From Carposina sasakii (taxonomy: Eukaryota > Arthropoda > Insecta > Lepidoptera > Carposinidae), in assembly GCA_014607495.2 (NCBI GenBank), contig CP053157.1, forward strand, positions 6,758,001 through 6,822,000: a DNA stretch of 64,000 nt, read 5' to 3'. The notes under the pieces were generated by a model, which saw only the letters and a list, made by a program, of their open reading frames with translations, was not told the DNA's origin and searched no databases. The number at the start of each line of letters is the position of its first letter. The first letter of the stretch is position 1. Made by a program: the position numbers and the translations under genes. Below, piece after piece: positions 30,694 through 40,344 of the stretch.

Positions 30694-30987
30694 CACCCAT
30701 CTAAAAATGTCAGCCAGCAGCCGCCTCTGATTATAAAGATAACAATAATTCAGCTGAATTAAGTTTAAAAAATAGTCAGTCAATTGCGAGTCGAACTTGC
30801 CCATGAATGAAAGGCTAGATAATACCTACCTACCTACATATTATATCAAAAATAGCACAGACGGAGAGAAGAGACATGACGAATCTAAAAGGGCCCCGTT
30901 TTTTTTTTTCATATTTAAATTTTTCGAAAAATAAGGGAATTGTAATAATATAACTTGTCTTTATCGAAGCCTAGCCAAAAATATCAA

Positions 30988-31230
30988 GCAGGCCTATCGG
31001 TTATCTTTTGTGATTCATAGTGATTATCACTTATGGAAACTTAATGAACTGGAAGTGACATGTATGCGTGTGTTGGCTTTCTTCCGACAAGACATTATGC
31101 CACTACATGGAGATCCGTGATCTCTGCCTACCCCTCCGGGAAAGAGGCATATTTTATGTATGTTTGTGTATGTATGCATTTGTTAACTTTCATTGAGTGA
31201 TCATCACTATGAACTATCAAAAAAATAGCC
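30988..31230. mobile_element. MITE family T, copy 1
   Basis: Ends gcaggcctatcggttatc … gattatcactta and tgatcatcactatgaactat are inverted relative to each other. The internal gaaacttaatgaactggaag matches copy 2 at 57126-57333. The interior also holds a fragment like cctacccctccgggaaagag, typical of retroposon tails. Confidence 0.6.
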
Positions 31231-31480
31231 AGAACAGAATGCGGTCGTGCGCCGAGCAAAACACGGAAAACGAAAACTCGGCCGTTGTTGGAAAAGTTTC
31301 TTCTTTGGCCTATTGTTGGGAAAAAAACTGAATGAATGCGAGAGTTGGTATCCATTTCCCGATACTTTTGTTAGTAACGGAAGAGAATTGTATGTGAAAG
31401 TTGCGTTCTACAATTTTTATAACTTTGTTAGCTTTGTTGATGGGAGATTTTAGTAACCATTGTAAAAATATTATGTTATT

Positions 31481-31640
31481 AGTGGACGCCCGCGACTCCG
31501 TCCGCGTGGACTGCAGGAAAAACAAAATGTCGAAATTATGCGGAACAAGAATATTTTACCGGGATAAAAAGTCACCTTACATCCTTTCTCAGGCTCGTCA
31601 CACAAAAATCGATGATAACGTTACGAGCCGTTACAAGTTC
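31481..31640 (+). mobile_element. TE fragment with 'cgtccgcgtgga' motif (family E)
   Basis: Starts agtggacgcccgcgactccg followed by tccgcgtggactgcagg and aaacaaaatgtcgaaatta. Same family as 50573-50896 (+), 53285-53499 (-), 33221-33402 (-), 46014-46075 (+) and 55990-56079 (-). Internal words 'ccgggataaaaag' are shared. Confidence 0.7.
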
Positions 31641-31913
31641 GTGCTTGCTCTACATATCAATCAGACTCGTATCTTAGAACTATCATTAGAAAGCCAAAGG
31701 TATGGAGCTGCAAACTAGCACACCGGACAATGAAGGTAGGGTACAGCCCTGCTTGAGTAGGTATAGAGGAATTATTTCCCTATGGCATGAGCACGAAGTT
31801 GACGAAGCTGTCTTTATATTCGGAAAACCGTAATTTTGTATCAATAGGTATCATACATCTAATATAATGTAGCCAAGCATGATAGTTAATGGTAGGATTA
31901 AAACATTGAGAAC

Positions 31914-32012
31914 ACTTATTATATTGTACAACGTCGACGTAAAATGTTTCATCAAGCCATGTTACTTATTGTATTGTACAACGTCGACGTTAAATGTTAC
32001 ATCGAGTTATTT
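31914..32012 (+). repeat. Two-copy tandem duplication (about 52 bp)
   Basis: attgtacaacgtcgacgt followed by aaatgttacatc-type sequence occurs twice in a row with a spacing of about 52 bp. Each copy contains the palindrome acgtcgacgt. Confidence 0.75.
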
Positions 32013-32379
32013 TTCGGGCCTATTTCATACACTTTTGCAACATAATATGGTAAAGTATTTCTTCTATATCTAAAGTCTCTCAATGTGGATACTTTTGAGT
32101 GGTATACTATTATACAGTTGTATAATAATTATCCTATTAACTTTAGTTATTGTCAACCGTTCGTTTCCCGAATAAAATAATATAGGTACCTACATAATGT
32201 AGCTGTTTTTTTTTTCTACGAAAAAAATACGATATTTTGAGTTTGGTGTACTTAGGTATGTTATTCTTTTTGGTTTTATTTTTGTCAAAACATACTGCTA
32301 TTTGTTAATTCATCTATCAGCTAAACATAGCGTTAGTATCTTTACAATGTTAAAACTACCAACTTATTTAAAGTTTTTA
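32013..32379. other. Intergenic, nothing recognised
   Basis: AT-rich DNA with a poly-T run near 32208. No gene. Confidence 0.45.
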
Positions 32380-32511
32380 GCCAATCAAAAAGTTCTGTTA
32401 CGACGCAATCGTAATATAAGAGGGTAGACTAGAAAAAAGCTGGCCACATGGGCCATCAGAGGGGAGCTCGGCTCGCATCATAAGAGGACCGGACGTGGCA
32501 CGAGTAACACC
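32380..32511 (+). promoter_or_regulatory. Promoter-like block, possibly an LTR or an orphan first exon
   Basis: gccaatc (about 32381) and tataag (32415-32420) have CCAAT- and TATA-box-like spacing. A GC-rich transcribed-looking stretch follows (ggccatcagaggggagctcg, ggaccggacgtggcacgag) ending at a consensus donor accg|gtaagg near 32510. An AATAAA lies at about 32706, so an LTR (U3-R-U5) is an alternative. Neither a second LTR nor a coding sequence is seen. Confidence 0.3.
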
Positions 32512-33220
32512 GGTAAGGGAGCTCTTAAATCACAACTTATTCATAATTTCCAATTTCTTATTATTTTTACATAATAATTTATGTTTACATGTCATATTTA
32601 CTAGGTTGTATGTTGTATTGATATGTAATTTTCGTGATATGTAGGTGGGTTTATCCAATGTCATTCTTCGAAGCCTACAATTTGTAACGGAAATCTACAG
32701 ACTCAAATAAAACCTTTCCTAGAGCGTGATCCATCAAATACTTCCAATATGCTCTTGAGTAGTTATTTTGTATATTTTTCAGTAATAGCTATAAGTTTTT
32801 TACTGCCAGATAACAACATCGCTATTTTCATATCTGCATTGTCTCGCTAATGGACAGCGTCAGCTTTTCGTAGCTAGTTCGTACCATGGTAAAATAAAAC
32901 AGCGAATCAACGATACAAGAAGCATTATTACTTATCTACATTACTTTACTCATAGTATTTTAATATCTGATCTGTATCTTAATCATACTAGTCGTAATTC
33001 GTTGTACCTATTTGTATCCGAAAAACGGGGTTAGACTGTACCTTTACCACATGTTACTTAATAGACTTACTTGTAAAAACTGGGAATGTAACATAAATAT
33101 TAAATAAGTAATAAATTTGGCGTTTTTTCCACTACACTACACGATCACGACACGAGCTCCCTGACGATAAGACAATTTCGTAGCCTAATACGAGTATGTA
33201 CATATCTATTTTCTATCTTT

Positions 33221-33402
33221 ACATATAATAAAATTGTAACGGATCGACATGTTTGTGCAATCTCAGAAACGGCTAAACCGATTTCGATGCAGTTTTCAGG
33301 AATATATTGTGACAGGTCCCACTTAATATACATGTAGGCTACTTTTTATCCCAGGAAAATGTTTTTATCCCGGATAATGTCGACATTTTATTTTTTCTGC
33401 AG
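33221..33402 (-). mobile_element. Family E fragment
   Basis: acatataataaaattgtaac … gaaacggctaaaccgatttc … tatcccggataatgtcgac … ctgcag matches 53285-53499 block by block. The terminal cgtccgcgtgga part is missing because the copy stops at ctgcag. Confidence 0.7.
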
Positions 33403-33410
33403 TATGATTT

Positions 33411-33533
33411 TCGGACTATGTTGTCAGTACGGGAGGCGCTGCTGCCCACCTCCCGGAAACCTTTAATCGCCTTGTTCGATATCCACGGGCAGGCAGGGGT
33501 GACACAAACTCTACTCTGCCGGCACCACGCGGC
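33411..33533 (-). mobile_element. LINE-type tail fragment, second copy
   Basis: tcggactatgttgtcagtac … gctgcccacctcccggaaac … ctactctgccggcaccacgc matches about 284-405. It directly follows the family E fragment, so one of the two inserted into the other. Confidence 0.6.
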
Positions 33534-33694
33534 ATAATATAGTCCTGTTATAGAAATATTATTATAATTGCCACCGAGTTAGCAAAAGCGCATCGTGAGC
33601 GCTATAAAAAAATTACATCAAGCAATTATTGCGTGAACCTACATCCTGCAGACGTAGCAATAGGCTTCTATTCCTTCATTAGAGCTATCCAAAT

Positions 33695-33855
33695 CATCAT
33701 CTTCTTGCCCTTATTCCATTATCCTCCTTAATGATTTTTGGAAAATCTGACATGAAATAAATTCAGTGGTACAGGCCCGTTGACTGGGATTGAACCCACG
33801 CCTTCCAATTGAAAGACTCATGTCTTAACCACTAGGCTATCACAGCTTTTAGAGG
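33695..33855 (-). mobile_element. tRNA-derived SINE with 13-bp target duplication
   Basis: On the minus strand: gtgatagcctagtggttaag (A box), gggttcaatcccagtcaac (B box), gaatttatttcatgtcagat, then an aagaagatgatgat tail. The direct repeat gagctatccaaat lies at 33682-33694 and 33856-33868. Its head resembles the SINE at 1690. Confidence 0.88.
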
Positions 33856-33868
33856 GAGCTATCCAAAT

Positions 33869-34248
33869 ATGTAGGTAAATAGTCCAGTTTTAGCGCACCG
33901 GGTGCAGAGAGCTATTTGCTTTCCGCAAGCACTGAGATTCAGTCAGCGGAAATTACAGCTAGCCTTCGGTTATTTAAATAAGTACGCATTTTGTAGCCAT
34001 TTTATATTTAACGTTACTTACCAAATGAAATTTTGCTGAATCATTTTGCAGATATTGTAAATAATGTATCTACGTAACGTCATTTCTTATTAAAATCGTT
34101 TTCGAGGATCAACTATTGCATGTTTTTTTAATCAGAAATGTTTTACTTTCGGGAAATTGAAAAACATTTTTATAGGTTCATTTTGGTAACGAGTTATTGT
34201 AATGTTCTGTCTGATAGCATCGGGACCTCATGGGTGGTATTATAGGTA
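33869..34248. other. Intergenic, nothing recognised
   Basis: AT-rich, no coding or repeat structure identified. Confidence 0.4.
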
Positions 34249-34598
34249 CAGGATGTTTTTGATTGACACCGTTTACGTACTCTAGTAGGCATACATGAAC
34301 CAAAAAAATTGCTGGGAATCGATTTTTTTTTTATTCTTTTAATAATTATTTGGTCGTGCGTGTATGGAGTCTTGGTGTTGGTTATTTACTACGATTTTTT
34401 TAAAATATTCTTCGGGAAAAATATTTGTTACTTTGAGTCTCGTGTATTTCTGCAAAAGAATACAATCTTATAACACTTTGGACCTTTGTATCTTGGAAAC
34501 CAGACACTTCCCAGCAATGCATTCACTGGAGAAAAATGTTCGTGATAATGAGGAGAATGCGTAGTATTCGGAAACGTTGACGACGAAAAAACACCCTG
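34249..34598. mobile_element. Tc1/mariner-type MITE (family M3), 350 bp
   Basis: TA|caggatgttttt at the left and aaaaaacaccctg|TA at the right are inverted. The right interior (gaaacgttgacgacg, gataatgaggagaatgcg) recurs inverted at 46656-46720. No transposase frame. Confidence 0.7.
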
Positions 34599-34610
34599 TA
34601 TTATACCCTT

Positions 34611-34807
34611 CGGCCGTTTTGGTAACCGAAGTATGGAAACCGGTTTCCAAAAAGGCTTTTTTTATCCTTGTATGTCACTGGTTTCCTAAGAGTACTGTGT
34701 TTATGTTATTTCAGCCACCTAGGAAACTAATAACCGGATTTCAGTACAAGGATAAAAAAAAGCCTTTTTGGAAACCGGTTTCTAAACTTCGGTTACCAAA
34801 ACGGCCG
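34611..34807. mobile_element. Fold-back element with 62/63-bp arms
   Basis: The left arm 34611-34672 (cggccgttttggtaaccgaa … ccttgta) and right arm 34745-34807 are near-perfect inverses, including aaaccggtttc and aaaaggct. They enclose a 72-bp loop with a weaker inner pairing (ggtttccta / taggaaact). The element starts 12 bp after the preceding MITE ends. Confidence 0.85.
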
Positions 34808-37196
34808 GTTACAAAGGTATATTAAAGGTAAGTAAAAAATTAAAGGTAAAGGTAAAAGGTCAAGATTCGGTTTTTTCGAATTTACTCTCTATTTATATAG
34901 ATGTAATTCATTTATTGTTCATAAATATAATACATATAGTTTTTTTGGACAAAGTTATGAATATATTTTTTTACAGGATCACCCAATTAATTATCCTTAA
35001 AATCTTAAAAAAAACAGAATCATAACCGACGCATAATACTTAGGTACTCGACGAAGAAATCATGTACTTAACTAACTCCTTAAATAATGAAAAGTTTGCT
35101 AAGTATTTATTTCAATACTGAATTTATGGAATATTTAAATTTTCTTATCAATTTGCATGAACTGTAGTATCTATTTAATTTAATAATTTGTTTTACAATA
35201 GGACCTTTGTAAACTTCGAGCAACTGAGATGAAAGGATTTGAAATTTTCCAGAACTTTCTTATGAATATTACGTTGTTATATTGTTGTACGTTTGCGATG
35301 TGAATTTTGAAAAATATTGACTTATTAGGTATAACAATTGAATTCTACAAATACATTTCTTGGTTAAATTTTTTAAGAAAATAAAATAATATGATAATGA
35401 AAACTAAAGTAGCTAATATTATTCTTTATATCGATAAGTACCTAAATATTTTCTATTTGAATAGAGCTCTATGAATATGTTCAATAAATTACCTAAATAA
35501 AAATAAAACTTGATTTACTACGGTAGGTAGGTATGCGAAAATGTTGCAATGAGGGTCATACAAGCGGAAATAAGTCTAGAAATAAGTACCTAAGTACAAG
35601 TTTGCGTCGACCCCATACAAATTAGATATGGACAGGTAGATGAGATTATTAATTCTCATTAAAGAAAAGAGGTTTCGGGTTCCCAATAACACGCTATACT
35701 TAAATGATAGTAAACGTTATTAGCCTTATTACCATCTAACACAAGTTCAGCAAGTGTTGAAAGCACGTAGGATAACTGGACCTATAAAACCCGTAAAAGG
35801 TTTGTACACCCGTCCATTTGAAACTACTCTAAAATCACATGTGCCCTTGTATTTTGGCTAAAAAGGGTACGTGGGAAAGAGGAATCACTGTACAAGATGT
35901 ACGTGTAGTTGACCCGCGGAATTAGCGCAGCTCCGAATACCGAAGCCCCTGCAAAGTTAACTCATTTCCTCGAAAAACTCCTTTTGTTGCGTCCGGTTGA
36001 ACGGCACGTCCGCAGGCTCGCGAATATTCCACCATTTCCGCGCCATAATTAGATTTGCAAATATTTTTGTTTCGCTTCTAATATATCTTTTATGCCTGTC
36101 TTGTTGACCCATGTTACTTCGTTCTCCGGTAACGACGTTGTTTGTATGTTGTTTATTAGAAAAGTTAAGTGAGGAGACGCAAGAACGGGTATGAAAAGTG
36201 ATGTGCTTTCATTGCCTGGTCCGGTCCGTTTTTTATTTACTTTGTTTTCTGTGTCAATGGCTCGGTGATGGAGTTTTAATTAAGGATTGTTTTAAGCGCT
36301 CTTTTTCATTTTGTTGGTGTTAATTTTCTCCACCTAAATTAGGGACGTCCATATATGTATAGGGCAATTAAATTGGTAAGATATTTCGAGCTGACATTGA
36401 TTGGCCGTTCTGCATGGATAATTTATATCAACAGTAAATACCTTGGTATTTAGAAGTAACATCCTATGCTTACAATATTTTAAAGTTTGATAAATACCCA
36501 TTTATTGAATGTTTAACCGAAGTACTGAAACTGTTAGTTAAAATTTTACTAGATAGTTTATAGGAATATACCCCGAACTAAACTCGATTTAAATGTAATT
36601 ATCCCAACATTGTGAAAACAAACCTAGCTCACTGATTGTTTTTAATTCAAATGATTCAGTAAAGTACCATAAGCTGCATATTTTATTTGTTAGGCGGATA
36701 TAAGCGAAAGTAGTATATCACTTGGGATATCATAGATTAGTTTCATTTATTCACTAGTGTAATAATGGCCAGTCATTATGCTAGCGACAGTCTAAGAATA
36801 GTCAGTAGTAAGTATCTACTAGTCAGTACTTAGTAGTAATTTCTGCAAAGCCTCTCAGAGTCATCGACGAACTAATTTTGGTGAATTATGTTCAATTCTA
36901 TTGAATTCTCAAAGGCTTTTTTAATTTTTTTTACTTAAATGTATCTTTTTGTAATATATAACATGGATCACATTAGTACAATGGCGTTTTAGGTCTGAGC
37001 CCCTTTTTACGTACCAACCTACTTATCTAGAAAATGCACCGAAAATTGTAAAACTATGTTACGATTTTTGCTGATTATTTATAAAATTCGCCTTACATTA
37101 TCACAAAGGAATCCGTCATTTCAATGCAAAAAAATATTTTGCGAAAGCTGCAATGCCATAGAAAAATTGTATTTATACAATAATACATACATACAT
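34808..37196. other. Intergenic, one possible conserved block
   Basis: Mostly AT-rich. A block at about 35905-36150 is compositionally distinct: gttgacccgcggaattagcg, cgtccggttgaacggcacg, then cataattagatttgcaaat at 36044-36062. ATTTGCAAAT is a POU/octamer-like palindrome next to a homeodomain-type TAATTA. It may be a regulatory element. No gene is seen. Confidence 0.4.
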
Positions 37197-37641
37197 ACAG
37201 GGTGTTTGTGACAGCCAGGCAAATATTGAGACCATGACTTCAGCCCTTGATTCTGAGGTGGAAGACACTGAAAATTTTCGCAGGAAAATTCCAAAATTTC
37301 CCGGCATTTTTTTCGTTCGTTTCGTTTTATTAGGCCTTAGATAATGACTTAAAAATAAAATTTTAACCAAAAATTTAATTAAAATAAAAATTCCCCTCAA
37401 AAAAGTTCAAATAACTGATCAACCCTAATGGAAAGTCACAAGTGATCCATAAAACAGTTGTGTGTCACACAATAACCAATAAGCCCAAATAATTAGTCAC
37501 AGGATCGCCCGATACAATTGGCGCGGAGAGCAAAGATTACTGATAATCAAATCATAAATACATTTCCATAACACTCTCGTATAACTCAACACAACACAAT
37601 TCAGCGTTTCAGTATTTGCCTGGCTGTCACCAACATCCTGT
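37197..37641. mobile_element. Tc1/mariner-type MITE (family M2), copy 1
   Basis: Ends acagggtgtttgtgacagcc and tatttgcctggctgtcacc…atcctgt are inverted, with TA at the borders. The internal cacaggatcgcccgatacaa is found inverted in copy 2 (51236-51641), so the two copies lie in opposite orientation. 445 bp, no transposase. Confidence 0.85.
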
Positions 37642-37649
37642 ATAATCAC

Positions 37650-37745
37650 GCCTTTATCCCTTACGGGGTAGGCAGAGCACCAAGGGCCGATAGAACCACA
37701 TGGTGCCACTTCTGACCAATTTTGAGGGTATAGTTGAGATATACA
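37650..37745 (+). mobile_element. SINE/LINE-type fragment
   Basis: gcctttatcccttacggggt, aggcagagcaccaagggcc, accacatggtgccacttctg and agggtatagttgagata form the inverted counterpart of 17198-17275. It follows MITE M2 almost directly. Confidence 0.6.
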
Positions 37746-38619
37746 ATAATAATAATTATACCGCTTTGCTTTCACAAAATGAATACGTAATCAGTCTATC
37801 GTTGTTTGCTATTACTTATCTATCCAAATTGAATTCTACGTATTGTTATATAATTAGAACAGGTAATGGATTTTAGTTTACGAACCAGTACCTATTTTTA
37901 ATGAAATATTAGGGTAAAAAATCAATGTAGGTATCTATTTTTATGCCGATAAATAAATATTTAAGTAGGTGCGTCTACATTTTTCCTCAGACGGTATTTT
38001 TATCTAAATATATCTAATATGAGGGGTAAAAAAGAGTAAAAATAACTATGCATAACTTAAATCTATATAGCGCAAAGGTAAATATTAAAATAAGAGTTTT
38101 TGTCTCTATGTCAGTATGTCTTCCTAAATTAAAATGAACCAACTAAGTATAAGAAGATATTTAATTACATATTTCAATCCAATCAAAGTTTCAGCCATCC
38201 CTGTTTAGTGATCTTGTCCGACAACGTAAAAAAGTACCTAAATAATCTTTATTGAGATTATAAAATCACATTCATCGCTTGCAATACTAAAACTGAAACA
38301 ATGTCCCAAAAGCGATCTCCCAGACTTATAGAGTACATTGAATATTTACTACAAAGAGTTGTTTTAGTGCTGCAATCGCACTAAAGTGACCTTTGTACAA
38401 CCTTTATAACTCCATTTTAAAGCGCATTGCAATGTAAAGGGGTTAGAAACGTGAAAAGTTGTTCACTTTCAATATTGTTTTGTTTTTTGTTGTGTGAAGC
38501 ACTGACTACAAAATTTGTATAGGTAGTAGATGTAGATAACGCCATCTGTTTTTGACAGTTATTTTAACTTGTCAGTAAATCCCATTGCCAAAATTATTTT
38601 CAAGTTGAGCGGGAAGGGT
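37746..38619. other. Intergenic, nothing recognised
   Basis: AT-rich, without a coding frame or matched repeat. Confidence 0.45.
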
Positions 38620-38700
38620 ATAGTGTCCTGTGGGGAAGGGCGGCTGACTGTAGAGGCCCTGTCTGCCCTATCTAGGAGAAGCAACTTTATCATTCCGCAT
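38620..38700 (+). mobile_element. LINE 3' tail fragment
   Basis: gggcggctgactgtagaggc and cctgtctgccctatctagg resemble the 3' end of the LINE pseudogene at 45530-45570 (ggcggccatctgtggaggcc, tctgccccagctagggg). A short truncated copy. Confidence 0.5.
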
Positions 38701-38883
38701 TAAATTTGTTTCCATGCAACTTAAACCTATAAATAAGTTATATTGAACCTTATAAACTGGTTAATTGCGGATAATTCACGGATAAGTTTTTAACATATGA
38801 TTTACGATTTTAGGATATGGTTGATCGTTTCATCTTTTAACATTGTGCTGAGGGATACAGCTTTGTTTGCCGAGATTTGGCTA

Positions 38884-39048
38884 GTGTATAGCTATCGGGA
38901 TGAAGAATAACGTTGCCAATATGTAATTTAGATAAGAGATGGTAAAATTCGTCATCCGAGAAATTGACCCGGTGGCTTAGTGGTTATAGCGGCTGGCACA
39001 GTTTGTAGTGGTCGTGGGTGAAGAATATTTTCCATTTTCTTTATTAAT
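38884..39048 (+). mobile_element. Family D SINE-like repeat, copy 2
   Basis: Matches 7119-7300 from gtgtatagctatcggg to tttattaata. The B-box region is damaged: gtgggttcgattcccaccc is reduced to gtgggtg. Another TE fragment interrupts it at 39049. Confidence 0.7.
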
Positions 39049-39262
39049 AACTAGCAGCCGCCCACGACTTCGTCCGCGTGAGGGGGCGTTGTACCCGTGC
39101 GAAGCCGGGCAGGTTGTTGTATAGACTGTAGCCTTCCTTGGTAAATGGGCTATCTAACACTGAAAGAATTTTTCAAATCAGACCAGTAGTTCCTGAGATT
39201 AGCGCGTTCAAACAAACAAACAAACAAACAAACTCTTCAGCTTTATAATATTAGTATAGATT
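39049..39262 (+). mobile_element. TE fragment nested in the family D repeat
   Basis: Starts actagcagccgcccacgact and tcgtccgcgtgag, then ttgtacccgtgcgaagccgg, an (aaac)n run at 39209-39231, and tttataatattagtatagat. This head and tail are typical of a short, very common lepidopteran element. The family D sequence resumes with tttataac after it. Confidence 0.65.
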
Positions 39263-40243
39263 TTATAACATACGATATGTAAACGCTTTACAAAGCTTCA
39301 GTTAAAAACTTTTTTTGAAATAACCTTTTATTATTTTATTTGTTAATAAAAATGAACAGATCAAATAAACGAGCCCAAACTCGATAGGGTTGCATCGTTT
39401 AATTACGGAGTTCCTATGGCCACCTTCCAGCTCCATCATCAGATCAGCTCTATGTCATAATAATATTGGCATTGTCATCCGATTTATACATGCATGCACA
39501 ATTACAGACTAATCGGAAACTAGGAAGTGGATCAAATTTAACTTGCAAGATTTGGTTACACACAACGGGTCAGGTAAAACTTAATAGAAACATTTTAAGC
39601 ATAATTCTAACACGATTCTACGCCAGATGGCATTAAAAGTAAAATTTCGATTTTTTTTGGAGTTGCGCATTTTGATAATTAGATCGAGAATATGCCACTC
39701 ACAGGCGATGATGTATAACAAAGTACAATCTAAGACCGAAGAGAAGAATTATATTATTATGGTTTTGAAAAGAGGTACCTACCTAATGGATGTGCTTTTT
39801 TGATCTTTCGCTAACTTGCCGAGTCTCTTTATACACACTGTACTTGATTCTCATACCTCCGAGGGCTACGTGCCTTCATACTATATTTATTTATTATTGG
39901 CTTCAGTTAAAAGTTAAACCAATTATCTTCATACAAACCTACCCGCTTGTGAAAGCGCGCGCGTCCCATGAATACTGTATCGGGATTTTGTTATGCAAAA
40001 ATCGTGCGAATGAAAATTCAATCTGTTAATACAACTAGCTGCATCGAGTATGAGCTAGCAAAAAGGTTTCATCACGTTTCCCGGTCACACTATAAATCGA
40101 TTTACTGCTAGTTCTAAAATGAAATAATGGAATTCACGCATTTTTAGGACTAAAATATAAAGCTGCATTGTAATTTTTCTACCAGTTTCGTACAGGCAAT
40201 AAAGGGATCATAGGGGGTTTTTATGATTTTCTTTAGTTCAGTA
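39263..40243. other. Intergenic, nothing recognised
   Basis: AT-rich. The open frame at 39790-40029 is not supported by any motif. Confidence 0.4.
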
Positions 40244-40344
40244 GGGTCAGCACGAACCTTTTTACACGGCGTAACGCTAGCGACTTTATGATTTGACAGT
40301 TTGACGCTTGCGTTACGGAATATCGAGAGGTTCGTACTTACCCC
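40244..40344. mobile_element. Short MITE family G, copy 2
   Basis: gggtcagcacgaacct … aggttcgtacttacccc. The interior cacggcgtaacgctagcgac corresponds to the complement of the right half of copy 1 (23954-24069). Confidence 0.8.

Larger units (their letters stand above)
29539..30701. mobile_element. Composite of two tandem hAT-type MITEs sharing one outer 8-bp target duplication
   Basis: Unit 1 (29547-29975) and unit 2 (29999-30693) lie in direct orientation, separated by 23 bp. Each starts tagtgttgagtagg and ends cctactcaacacta. The 8-mer cacccatc occurs immediately left of unit 1 (29539-29546) and right of unit 2 (30694-30701). It does not occur at the inner borders. So the pair looks as if it was inserted as one block. 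Confidence 0.85.

Noticed and set aside
34364..34825. Overlapping ORFs of 60-82 codons
   Set aside because: They lie in MITE M3 and the fold-back element, and the sequence symmetry explains the open frames.
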